This document shows, piece by piece, positions 21,901-31,107 of a DNA stretch of 50,177 nt. Both the position numbers and the translations under genes were made by a program. Below the pieces are notes generated by a model that worked only from the letters and a program-made list of their open reading frames with translations, made no database searches and was not told where the DNA came from. Each line of letters begins with the position of its first letter. Within the stretch, counting starts at the first letter, position 1. The DNA is from Nemertoderma westbladi (Eukaryota; Xenacoelomorpha; Nemertodermatida; Nemertodermatidae), in assembly GCA_032718475.1 (NCBI GenBank), contig JAUCBJ010006108.1, positions 1 to 50,177 of the forward strand, in the 5' to 3' direction.

Positions 21901-24634
21901 ATCGCTCAGCTAACTTTTCTGGGATGGGATCATAAAATTCCAGTCCGGCTTGCCAAATGCTGCGGAGTATGATCCTAGCATGTAGGATCACTGGACTAAT
22001 GAAACACAATGGGTCATACAATCGACTCATGGTCGATAAGCAAGTCCTCTTTGTGAGAGGTCTAGTCTGGTCGTTGGACCTTACACGTACCCTAAAATTG
22101 TCGGTGTTAGGGTCCCAACTAAGTCCTAATAATTTGGTCGTCGGCAGAGGTTCTAGGTCTAAGTCCAAGTCACCTCCACTGCGATCCGTCGAGTCAAATG
22201 AGTTCACCAGCTTGGGTTCGTTGGAAGCGAACTTCGTCAGGTGGAATCCGCCCTCAGCGAGACAATCCTGGAGTTGGTGTGCTACGGTTGTAGCGCGCTC
22301 CAAGGTGTCACAACTCTTGAGGCCGTCATCCACGTAGAAATCTCGTTCCACTGTCCGAACTACTTCTGGGTCAAATTGGTCTCGTCTGTCCAATGCGGTC
22401 TGCTTTAAGGCGTACATGGTGCAGTTGGGGCTGTCCCTGGCTCCGAATACTCTTACCTGCATTTGGTAAGTTTCTGGCGGAAGTTGAAAGTTTCCGTCCG
22501 GATACCAAAGAAATCTCAAGCTGTCCCTGTCCCGCTCCAAAGCCTTAACCTGGTGAAACATGGCCTCTACGTCACAGGTGAAAGCCACTTTGCGTTGTCT
22601 AAAACGCATTAGGACTCCCATGAGGTAATTGTTCATATTCGGCCCGTCCATCAGTTCGCTGTTCATAGACATCCCTTGGTAAAGCGCAGCGCAGTCGTTG
22701 ACTACACGCACCTTGCCAGGTTTGTCCGGGTGTCGAACAAAATGATGTGGCAGGTAATATGTCTGGTCTGTGGTTACCTCGGGATTTAACATCCTAATGG
22801 CGTATCCCTTTTGGAGATACGTCTGAAGTTGTGCATTGTATTGCATATGGGCCGTCTCGTCTCGCAACAATCGCTGCCTTATTGATTTGAGTCGCCTCAA
22901 AGCAAGCGGGTAATTGTTAACGAGCTTAGGTTGTCCATTGCGCCACAACATACCAACCTCATAGTGGCCATTCGCGGTCTGGCGAATGGTATCTCTCATA
23001 ATATTTAATGACCGTTTTTCCTGTTCTGACATAGCGGTCTCGTAACTACCGGGTTCTGCTGAATCCTGTTCCAACCATTGAATGGTCCGTTCAGTCAGCA
23101 GTCGGTCTAGCGCTGCTTGCACTGCGCCATGGTCCTCGTCCACGTCTTCGTCCGCTGCGGTGGCTAGTGTCAATGCGTCTGGTAGGCTCGCAAGCCTTCC
23201 GGTGTCACTAGTCGGCGTCGAATCGTCGTGCGGCGGTTTGACAACTTCTTGATCTATCGGTAGGCTCGCAAGCCTTCCAAGATCAACGACCGGAGTCGAA
23301 GCCTGGTGGGTGGGGTCAATGACCTTTGGATTTTTCGGTAGGCTCGCAAGCCTTCCAAAATCCTCGTTCATCGAGTCATCCACGGCAACAACCCTTTGGT
23401 CTTCAGTAGTCAATACAACCTGGTTTGCTGCAAGTAGTTGTAAGTCAGAGGTCCGTGTGGTCGTGTCCAGATCAGTTACGTCAGTATCGGTGGCATCTAC
23501 GTTGGTGACGCAAGTCTGTCGTAGTGCCGTCCGTACAATTGGACCACGGGAGTGTGAAGGAGAATTATCTATATTGTTAGTCAATAAACTACACGTACTC
23601 AAAACGTCGTCCTCCTGGTCATATACCTCTAGTGAACGTATTGGAGCTCTAGTATACCAACCTATGGGAGTTCTACATGCGTAGGGGTTGCCCGCTGTAA
23701 TAACAGATGGGCGTGTCTCCCATACCTGATGTAAGTTAAACTGGTCTGTCCCAATTAACATCGCAATTGAACGATAATTAACAGGACATTCCGGTATTCC
23801 AAGGTGTCGGAAATACTTATGATCTTCCGGTGATTGCTCTGGCACAGGGCCGAGCAAGTTACTAAAGTCCTTCGTAGCTGCAAAGGTCAAATTTCTTACC
23901 GGAAGTAATGAGCGCTCCTCCTTGCTGTGTTCCGCTTTGGAAAGAAGAGTGTCTAAGGTTAGTTTTACTCTTGTCACAGGGATCGCTCTCTTTCCATGCA
24001 TGCTGCTTACAGTATACTGAGCAGTCTTACCTTGACTCATGTCCGTAACCATGTCGGCTACTTGTTCGTCGACATAACTATGCGATGACGCAGAGTCTAA
24101 GATAGCTTATATACGCTTGCTCCCTCGGGTTCCGGTAATCTTTATAGGAATCACGCTAAACCCTTTCAATTGGTTCTGTGTGAGGAGCGTTATCGATGGC
24201 TGTTCCTCACCCACATGCACGTAGAAAGTGTCATCTTCCTCCTCGTCCTCGTCCGATGATCCTGACTGATCCATACAGTCTGCATAAAAGGTACGGATCT
24301 CGCGCGGCGCATGCTCCTTGTAAAGCGCGTCGCATCTAGCCGCTTTATCTGGATGCTCTCGTCGAAAGCGTTTGGTCGGAGTATGACTGGTTGTGTGGAG
24401 CAACGCGTCATGGTTACGTCCACACTGAGGACATGTATCGTCGCTCGGGCAATCCTTCCGGACGTGTCCTGGCGTCATACATCTCCAGCAGGAATCTAAC
24501 GATCGAATTTGGAGTCTCCTTTCTTCAATCCCTAACTCCTTAAAAGCGCGACATCCACGAAGTTTATTTCCGCTGTAGTTTCTGCCGTTCCGCTCGCAGT
24601 ACGAGCATCCCACAAAGTCCGCCGGCAACTGTTG
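18915..24634 (-). CDS. pol: BEL/Pao pol: CCHC knuckle, protease, reverse transcriptase, RNase H, integrase
   Basis: The frame follows gag directly. At 24628-24107 are the CWRCMTPGHVRKDC knuckle and an acidic stretch. TAA 24107 is followed in frame by ILDSASSHSYVDEQ, the aspartic protease active-site region. From ATG 24052 come three in-frame GRLASLP inserts, the RT (TCDVEAMFHQV; FYVDDGL) and RNase H (ELHSFSDASKDGLGVTLYL). The integrase lies in the 21140-18915 frame: an HHCC-like zinc part, GIDCFGP, YCDQGTNFVG and GGVWERLIGS as the DDE set, then a WYLNTRCLRRGDHVLL C-terminal domain. RNase H and integrase are joined by a Ser-Pro-Asp repeat (about 20,780-21,190) in which the frame changes once near 21,060-21,070. 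The family identity is certain; the stop and frame change may be decay or recoding. Confidence 0.93.
20482..20501 (-). repeat. Dispersed palindromic hairpin repeat, copy 6 (in pol, compensated variant)
   Basis: GGTAGGCCCACGGGCCTTCC. It differs from the consensus at four positions yet keeps pairing (T-A changed to C-G). It encodes GRPVGLP. Flanks T and G. Confidence 0.88.
20780..21190 (-). repeat. Coding minisatellite encoding Ser-Pro-Asp repeats
   Basis: About 9-12-nt units around TCTGGTGAA/TCTGGTGGA on + encode SPD, CSPD and DVSPD on the - strand, between RNase H and integrase. A single-base change near 21,060-21,070 moves pol between frames here, consistent with replication slippage. Confidence 0.85.
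23181..23200 (-). repeat. Dispersed palindromic hairpin repeat, copy 7 (in pol)
   Basis: Exact copy encoding GRLASLP. Flanks T and G. Confidence 0.93.
23259..23278 (-). repeat. Dispersed palindromic hairpin repeat, copy 8 (in pol)
   Basis: Exact copy encoding GRLASLP. Flanks C and A. Confidence 0.93.
23337..23356 (-). repeat. Dispersed palindromic hairpin repeat, copy 9 (in pol)
   Basis: Exact copy encoding GRLASLP. Flanks C and A. Copies 7, 8 and 9 are spaced exactly 78 nt apart. Confidence 0.93.
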
Positions 24635-25570
24635 TCATGGCTGCGTGGTGCCGATAGGCGTCAGAAGTTTAGAAGTCTCAGTAGGGGTGGCGTAGGTAAC
24701 GGCTTTCGCGTTCGTCGGAAATGGTTTGGTCCGAGTCGGCGCAGAAATAGCTATCCCTTCCGCCGCGATATGGTGATCGGTATAGTTCGATCGAGTCTCG
24801 ATCACGGCCTCCCGTGAAATCAGTTGGTAGACGTCGGTGAGTTTTAATAACCCTCCGGCCTCTTCACGCTGGTACTCGATGCGTCGCCATTCTCGTCGGA
24901 GTCGATGATGAAGTCGACCGATTATCCTGATGAGAACCGTCGGTGCGTTAGCATACTCGAGTTGTCCAATGGACCGTAAAGTCCCTATAGCGTTTTTTAT
25001 TTCGTCTGCGAGTCGTAGAAGGTCGATCAGTTTCGAAATGCTGCCTCCTCTACAGAGGTCTTCGATAATGGATTTAGCCATGGCGACGTTACCTCCGTAA
25101 ATCGAATACAAATGGTCGTACGCCAACTCAAAGGCATCAGGAACACCAATGAAGGTTTCCGCTAATCGTTTCGGCTCACCAGACAGGACTAAGAGCAAGT
25201 AATTAAACTTCTCCGTCAAGGTGAAAGCAAACTTAGCGATCTGGGACTCTACGTAGTCTACCAGTGTGCGCCAGTGTTTCGCATTGCCAGAGAACTTCGG
25301 CGGTTGCTGTGCCGGTAATCCGTGTCTAGCCGCGAATTTCGCAATCTCGCTAACTAAGTCCAACTGTCCGTGTCCCTGTTCGGTGGCGTCGTCCAGTCGT
25401 TCCCTTCCGCGCGTTGTTCGTCGGTAGGAATTATTAACGGGATCTTCTTCTCGATGTGTCGGAGTCTGTCTAGTCTCCTGTTCTCTCCTTGGTGGTCGAT
25501 GTTGTCTAGGTTGTTCCAACTCCACACTGGTTCGTGATCGATCCGACGGTTGCGCTTCGAGTCGTTCTTC
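24635..25570 (-). CDS. gag: BEL/Pao gag, 3' part
   Basis: This is the continuation of the gag frame interrupted by the nested LTR element. After removing one GAGTT copy the frame runs straight on from 27,865. It contains PPKFSGNAKHWRTLVDYVES and the helical region to about 24,900, characteristic of the BEL/Pao gag core (DUF1759-like). It ends at TGA 24635-24637, after which the same frame continues into the zinc knuckle and pol. The upstream frame lacks a convincing start here (the first candidate is GTG 25525), supporting its being part of the longer ORF. Confidence 0.85.
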   Translation of the reverse strand, partial: EERLEAQPSDRSRTSVELEQPRQHRPPRREQETRQTPTHREEDPVNNSYRRTTRGRERLDDATEQGHGQLDLVSEIAKFAARHGLPAQQPPKFSGNAKHWRTLVDYVESQIAKFAFTLTEKFNYLLLVLSGEPKRLAETFIGVPDAFELAYDHLYSIYGGNVAMAKSIIEDLCRGGSISKLIDLLRLADEIKNAIGTLRSIGQLEYANAPTVLIRIIGRLHHRLRREWRRIEYQREEAGGLLKLTDVYQLISREAVIETRSNYTDHHIAAEGIAISAPTRTKPFPTNAKAVTYATPTETSKLLTPIGTTQP

Positions 25571-25575
25571 GAGTT
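25571..25575. repeat. Target-site duplication of the nested LTR element (left)
   Basis: GAGTT before the left LTR; repeated at 27,865-27,869. Confidence 0.95.
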
Positions 25576-26118
25576 TGTTAGCTTATCCAATTCCGCTAAC
25601 ACGAACCCATAAAGTCAACCGTTAGGCAATATTGGGGGCCACGAAATTGGGTAATCAACCAACTCGTGTCACCTCAACAAAATGGGAAGGAGAAACACAA
25701 TGAGGGTCAGGGGCCAAACCCCTAACAGAGAGAGAACAGGTGGAGTGAACGGGAACACTCCAAAGGGCGCCAACAAGGGTATCAACCAATCAGAGGGGGG
25801 AAAGGCATCGATTAGGTAGAGTAACAAGGCCAACCCGTGCAATATAGCCAGTTGGCAGTAATCATTTCACTCAGTTATATCAGTGTTAGTTATTGGTGTT
25901 ACTGTAGTTTACAATAGTTTAGTTAGGGAAGTACCGGGACTTCAATTACCGTATCCCGGCTTCCATGTACAACAACATTATTATTATATCATATCTATAT
26001 CTATATACCCAAGTATTATACACATCGAACAACCGAAACTCTTTTACTCTTCACACACGGCGGGGACGCGTGAACTGACAAACCGGATAAACCGGGATCC
26101 TCCCTGGATCCCGTCACA
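25576..26118 (+). repeat. Left LTR of the nested element
   Basis: 543 bp, starts TGTTAGCTTATCC and ends CCCGTCACA, matching 27322-27864. Confidence 0.95.
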
Positions 26119-26215
26119 GTAATTGAAACCTAGCAGCCACCTGACAGTAATTGAATCAGAGCTGCCGCCCTAGTTAAACTCAGTTACCTCAACTAAACAC
26201 CACATCCCAGCGAAG

Positions 26216-26761
26216 ATGAGTCAGTCAAGAAAGACGACACCGCCGCGGACCCCAGACGGCGATCTAACGATTTGCGAGGCCGCGACGAGATGGTATGCAC
26301 CCACAACGCCGAACCCATCGAGAACGGGCCATCCGGCGATCCAAGACGAGGGGGGCCATCTACAGCGAGAGGACGAGACGGGAAGGGAGAAAGATGAGTC
26401 GACGCGGAGCGAGGGTCGACCTACCGATGTCGCCGGCCAGCCACAGGCCGAGGGCGACGGACGACCCACCGGAATGGCGACGGTGGGGCCGCCGGTACGA
26501 CGTCGGGCCCGGAGAGACGGAGGAGAGGTCGGCGATGAGGACGTCGGGGTTTCTGATCGACTTCGACGAGCCTACCTCGCGACCCGGAAGCAACTGAGAG
26601 ATGCCAGAGGAAGGGCGAAGATAGACAAGGTGAAATTGACAAGAGGACTAGGTGAGTCGAGCAGATACTTTGATTACCTAATGCGTTTTGGGCAGAGAGA
26701 ACTAGCCATAGTAGAAGGGCACATAGGGTGCCAGATAGTAGAGTGGTCGTGGGCACCGTAA
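26216..26761 (+). CDS. Unknown 181-aa ORF of the nested LTR element
   Basis: ATG 26216 opens a 181-codon frame, the longest on the sense strand of the element. The first 110 residues are rich in Arg, Gly, Pro, Glu and Asp and low in complexity. The last 70 look folded and helical (DRLRRAYLATRKQLRDARGR, then FDYLMRFGQRELAIVEGHIG). It contains no zinc knuckle, protease or polymerase motif. It may be a reduced gag-like nucleic-acid-binding protein. G+C-rich sequence here leaves several overlapping ORFs on both strands, so coding status is uncertain. Confidence 0.4.
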   Translation: MSQSRKTTPPRTPDGDLTICEAATRWYAPTTPNPSRTGHPAIQDEGGHLQREDETGREKDESTRSEGRPTDVAGQPQAEGDGRPTGMATVGPPVRRRARRDGGEVGDEDVGVSDRLRRAYLATRKQLRDARGRAKIDKVKLTRGLGESSRYFDYLMRFGQRELAIVEGHIGCQIVEWSWAP

Positions 26762-27321
26762 GCGCCACGTAGTTAGAAGAGTCGGTAAGAGTTAGAGAGA
26801 GTTAGTAGAAGTAGAGAGTTAGTAGGAGTTAGTTAGACTTAGTAGAGCTAGTTAGAGTCGGAGAGTTAGTAGAAAGTAAGATAGTCAGATAGTTAGCAAG
26901 TAAGTAGTAGGTAGATAGTATGATAGCACAGGGGTAGCATTAGAAATTAGGGCCTTAAGGGGTGACAGAGAGTAGAGAAGTGATAGTGCGGAGTGCGAAG
27001 AGAGCGTGGGCGCAATTAAAGTGTGGGGGAGGAGAAGTGAGAGGAAGAGTGTGGGACGAGGAGGTCCGGGAGTATGCGAGAGTTAGGGTGAGAGTGGTGA
27101 GAGTGCCGGGGAAACAAAAATTGTGTGAGAGAAGCGCACGATCGGCCCGACACGAGACGCCAGAGGGTAGTGACATCATACCCATAGGGAGCAACCTGGA
27201 AAGCCGGCTCCGAAAGAAAATAGACCCACCCCACACCCGATACTAGATCGGGATCCAGCGGAATTGTAGCGCACTTTAGGTGGATGCTATCTTCTCACCG
27301 GGAAGATAGCATGGGGGGGAG
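26762..27321 (+). other. Nested-element 3' internal region
   Basis: A purine-rich GTTAGTAGA-type tandem repeat (about 26,775-26,930) is followed by G-rich sequence, a short inverted repeat (GATGCTATCTTC and GAAGATAGCAT around 27,282-27,312) and the polypurine tract. No convincing gene is seen. Confidence 0.55.
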
Positions 27322-27864
27322 TGTTAGCTTATCCAATTCCGCTAACACGAACCCATAAAGTCAACCGTTAGGCAATATTGGGGGCCACGAAATTGGGTAA
27401 TCAACCAACTCGTGTCACCCCAACAAAATGGGAAGGAGAAACACAATGAGGGTCAGGGACCAAACCCCTAACAGAGAGAGAACAGGTGGAGTGAACGGGA
27501 ACACTCCAAAGGGCGCCAACAAGGGTATCAACCAATCAGAGGGGGGAAAGGCATCGATTAGGTAGAGTAACAAGGCCAACCCGTGCAATATAGCCAGTTG
27601 GCAGTAATCATTTCACTCAGTTATATCAGTGTTAGTTATTGGTGTTACTGTAGTTTACAATAGTTTAGTTAGGGAAGTACCGGGACTTCAATTACCGTAT
27701 CCCGCCTTCCTTGTACAACAACATTATTATTATATCATATCTATATCTATATACCCAAGTATTATACACATCGAACAACCGAAACTCTTTTACTCTTCAC
27801 ACACGGCGGGGACGCGTGAACTGACAAACCGGATAAACCGGGATCCTCCCTGGATCCCGTCACA
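27322..27864 (+). repeat. Right LTR of the nested element
   Basis: 543 bp, same ends as the left LTR and followed by GAGTT. Confidence 0.95.
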
Positions 27865-30003
27865 GAGTTGAGCTATTCGGTCCGTCATCTCGGTGAACTG
27901 TTTGGCGCTGATCGTTTCCGCTGGTTTCAATGTGGGTTTCTGTTGGGGTGTTTCTCGTGGAGGATTATCGTTATAGGTGTTCGTCGATCGTTCCTCTCGT
28001 TTGTAATCATCCGCCGCTCCAGTACGGAATATTTCCTGTTCCGTCGACTCCGAGTCGCTAGATGAGTCGCTGTCGTCCGGATAAGGTGGTTGGCGGGTTC
28101 GCGTCCGGCGTATTATTCTTGGTCTCGTCCGTTGTGGTCTGGGATCTACGGCTCTCCGTTGTTCGGTAGGCTCGCAAGCCTTCCACGAAGTCGTAGGTCT
28201 CGTTATACGTTGTTTGATCCCGTGGGTACTACCCACATCCATCCTCCTCCGTTGTTCGGTAGGCTCGCAAGCCTTCCACGAAGTCGTAGGTCGCATCGAA
28301 CATTGTGTCAAAGGTCGAGTAAAATAGTCGGGTTTCGTAGTCGGTCTATAAATAACTGGGTTCGCACAGCACGTCACAGGTTTAACTTGTAATGGTTTAC
28401 TCACCTGTTTAATTGTCATAAACGCAGGTTCCTCTCTTCCTACAAGTAGACTACGACTTACTGTAGGTGGACTAGTTATGTTACCTGCTAAAATTGGCGA
28501 TGAAGTCGCCCTAGGTTGCGGTATTTCCTTCACAACAAACCTGTTGCCTTGTGTCGAACGCACAGGCGTTATTTCCTTAGGTTTCGTAACAAAGACCGGT
28601 TTTATCGGAGTCGTGGGTTTGAGCATAGGAATAACTTGGGGAAAACGTTTACAGTAATCCTCGACGAACTCCTCTCCTCGATCTATCGCTCCCATACTTC
28701 CTTCCTCGATTCGCTTCTGAATTCCGCGATATCGAGCTTCCATGCGATCCAGGGCAGACAAGTCGTGTCCAGCTCGCGATCTTATAGATCTATCTCTCGC
28801 GTCGAGTTCAAGGTCCGCTTGCGCGTTCGCTGCCTCGCGCGATCTACGATTCAATTCAAACTGTAGTTGCATCTCCCTTTCGCGTCGATCCGCTACTTGT
28901 TGTTGTGCCGCTAACTCCGCTTCCTGTATAGCCAAACGTGATTTTATTTGCCGTGCCTCCAACTGAGCACGCGCGTCAGATGCCTCTTTCTGTCGTGCTA
29001 AGTCCTCCTCTAATCTTCTCAACTCCGAGGCTTCGACTTCGGCTTGCGCCTTGAGTTGCGCAATTCTCGTCTCGTCTTCTCTACGTTGTTTCTCTCCCTC
29101 GATAGCAATCTGTGCCATCTGGTGTTGCGCTTCTTCCTCGGCGACTTGTTGTCGGCGTGCAACCTCCTGTTGTTGTCGAGTAATTACAGACGCTGTCCTA
29201 CTAACGTCGCCAACGTCGCTCCGCATGCTAACGAACGATCTATCCATTGGTGGAATTTGGTAGGCTCGCGAGCCTTCCGTAGTAAGAACTTCCGTCGTCC
29301 TTTGCGGTTCGACTTCCGGTTCGTCAATCGGTACGCCGCATCTACGAAGAAAATTGGTGAGCGTTTCCAACCTCCCGCCCAGGCAGTAGAGTTCTTCTTC
29401 CTCTTTGGGTTGTAACAACGCGTCCGAAACTGACTCACCTAGCAGTTGGTCGAACTGCTCCTGTTGAGCCAATCTTATCACTGACTTAAACTGGATAAGG
29501 CTTTCTCTCGCACTTACCAACTTATCTATTATCTTTACCTGAGTAAAGTTATCGCCACGCAACTCTGCAAGTTCGTGTAAACCTTTAAGTTTATCTACGG
29601 AGGCATGTACCCTACTTTCTATCCTTACCTGTAAGGTGTAGAACTCGTATCTCGACATCGGGGCGGTTAACTCACGTAAAACGCGAAAACCTTCTCCGAG
29701 GTTCCGAGTAATCTGGGCCATGTGTACTCCTATACTCCTAATAACGTTCTCCTGGCTTCCAGTCGAACTTACCATGTCCGGTTCCTGCGATCTAGTCTGC
29801 GGGACAGTAAGGAAATCTTCGATTCTGCCGTCGCCACGCGTTGCGGCTTCCGGTATTTCCGTTCGGGGTACCGGCAACGCAAGCGGTGTGACATCGGTGG
29901 AATCTCGGGTTCTCCTTCTCGGTTCGTCTACTGTCGATCTGTCCGGGTCGCACGAGTCATAGTCGGTAGGTGGGTATCGAGTCGAATGTGGTGTGTCACT
30001 CAT
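27865..30003 (-). CDS. gag: BEL/Pao gag, 5' part with long coiled coil
   Basis: ATG 30003 begins 713 codons read up to the nested insertion; with the 3' part gag is about 1,024 aa, long for BEL/Pao. The first 100 residues are Arg/Asp/Thr-rich and probably disordered. Residues about 120-215 are helical. A coiled coil of about 150 residues, rich in Glu, Gln, Arg and Ala (starting near ARRQQVAEEEAQHQMAQIAI), follows. Three palindromic repeats are in frame here: one gives EGSRAY and two give WKACEPT. The last two sit in a roughly 93-nt duplication (28,152-28,195 and 28,245-28,288). Gag would form the intracellular particle and bind RNA. Confidence 0.85.
28165..28184 (-). repeat. Dispersed palindromic hairpin repeat, copy 10 (in gag)
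   Basis: Exact copy encoding WKACEPT. Flanks C and A. Part of a local duplication with copy 11. Confidence 0.93.
28258..28277 (-). repeat. Dispersed palindromic hairpin repeat, copy 11 (in gag)
   Basis: Exact copy encoding WKACEPT. Flanks C and A. Confidence 0.93.
29259..29278 (-). repeat. Dispersed palindromic hairpin repeat, copy 12 (in gag)
   Basis: CGCG-loop variant read in the third frame (EGSRAY). Flanks T and G. Confidence 0.93.
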
Positions 30004-31107
30004 GTCTTATTATATACGTCAAGTACGGGTAATAAAATGTCAAAGTATCTGAATGTTGAAATGTCAAACTTACCTTGGTATATAGGGTATATATATACCG
30101 TAACCGGTACAAATAAATCAACAAAGTCAGAATGTCGAAATGTCAAAATGTCGAAATGTCGAAATGTCAAACTTACCTTGATATATATATATATCATATA
30201 TATACCCTAACCGGTACAAATAAAACTAACAAAGTATATAATAAAATAAGTAATAATCTAGCCTACCGGCTAAATTTGTACGAATAAATGAGATAACGGT
30301 ATACGTTACCAAAATGTAGATCAACAAGTACAAATAATAGGCAAAACAGCAACGTCTAACGGGAAAATAAGTACCAACAACACTACTAATAGACAGTGAA
30401 ACCCACAAATTTTGAGTACTACTGTGTTTTCTTAAGTTTGAATGACGCGAGTCGTAAAACTTACGTTCCTTTGATCTTCCAGTTGTGCAAATTCCCAAAT
30501 ACACACCGGACGTGGGTCGTTCCGTTTTTCGGCGGCGCGGACGAATTTATTGTCTCCCAAACTTTGCGAAAAGCGGTCTAATCCTCGAAGCGGTCCAGAA
30601 ATGAGTCCTTGAGTCCTGAAAGGTCGAAGGTGAGAGTTTTACTTCTACGCTACGAAAATTTCTTCCTAGGTACCGATACAACTTGGTCTTTAAACCCTAT
30701 GTACCTTTTCAAGTACCGAAAAGTAACACCGCACACACACAGCGTAAAACAAAATGCTACAAACTAACTATTAGCTAGTCAAATATTAAATACGAAACTA
30801 GTAGCTACCCTAAAAGCCTACTGAAGCAGGGGACGTTCTACAAATTACTAAATTTACGAACCTTAAATTTTAAATATCTCCTACTTACAATAGCTAACAG
30901 TATGTGAGAGACCTCACGGTTGGATATATATTTCCTACTTTCGTAAGAGAAAATATTTCTCACTGTAAAGTGCGCACGCACTTTACAGAGCGTACATATC
31001 TAAACAATACTATACACTAATTTATATAGTATTTCTCACTGTAAGGTGAGAATACTATACACTACGGTAGAAATACTATACACTAATTTATATAAAATAT
31101 TTCTCAC
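30004..31107 (-). promoter_or_regulatory. BEL 5' leader with two splice-donor-like sites and tandem repeats
   Basis: No gene is seen between the 5' LTR and gag. On the - strand CAAGGTAAGT, a perfect donor consensus, occurs twice (introns would start at 30176 and 30073) inside a roughly 100-bp duplication that also holds AATGTCGAA-type units and CGGTTAGGGT/CGGTTACGGT. Next to the LTR (about 30,940-31,107) a unit containing TATTTCTCACTGTAA and ATACTATACACTAA is repeated three or four times. A primer-binding site was not identified. Confidence 0.5.

Larger units (their letters stand above)
25576..27864 (+). mobile_element. Short non-autonomous LTR retrotransposon (TRIM-like) nested in BEL gag
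   Basis: Two 543-bp LTRs (25576-26118 and 27322-27864), each TG...CA, flank a 1.2-kb internal region, with a perfect 5-bp duplication GAGTT. A polypurine tract (ATGGGGGGGAG, 27,311-27,321) directly precedes the right LTR, giving + orientation. Only a handful of differences separate the LTRs, so insertion is very recent. No protease, reverse transcriptase or integrase is encoded, so it must be mobilised in trans. The sequence after the left LTR holds a partial repeat of CAGTAATTGAA and no primer-binding site I can assign. Confidence 0.93.

Noticed and set aside
25883-26122. 79-aa ORF in the short element's LTR, present twice
   Set aside because: Same reason: repeated only because the LTRs are identical; composition is not protein-like.
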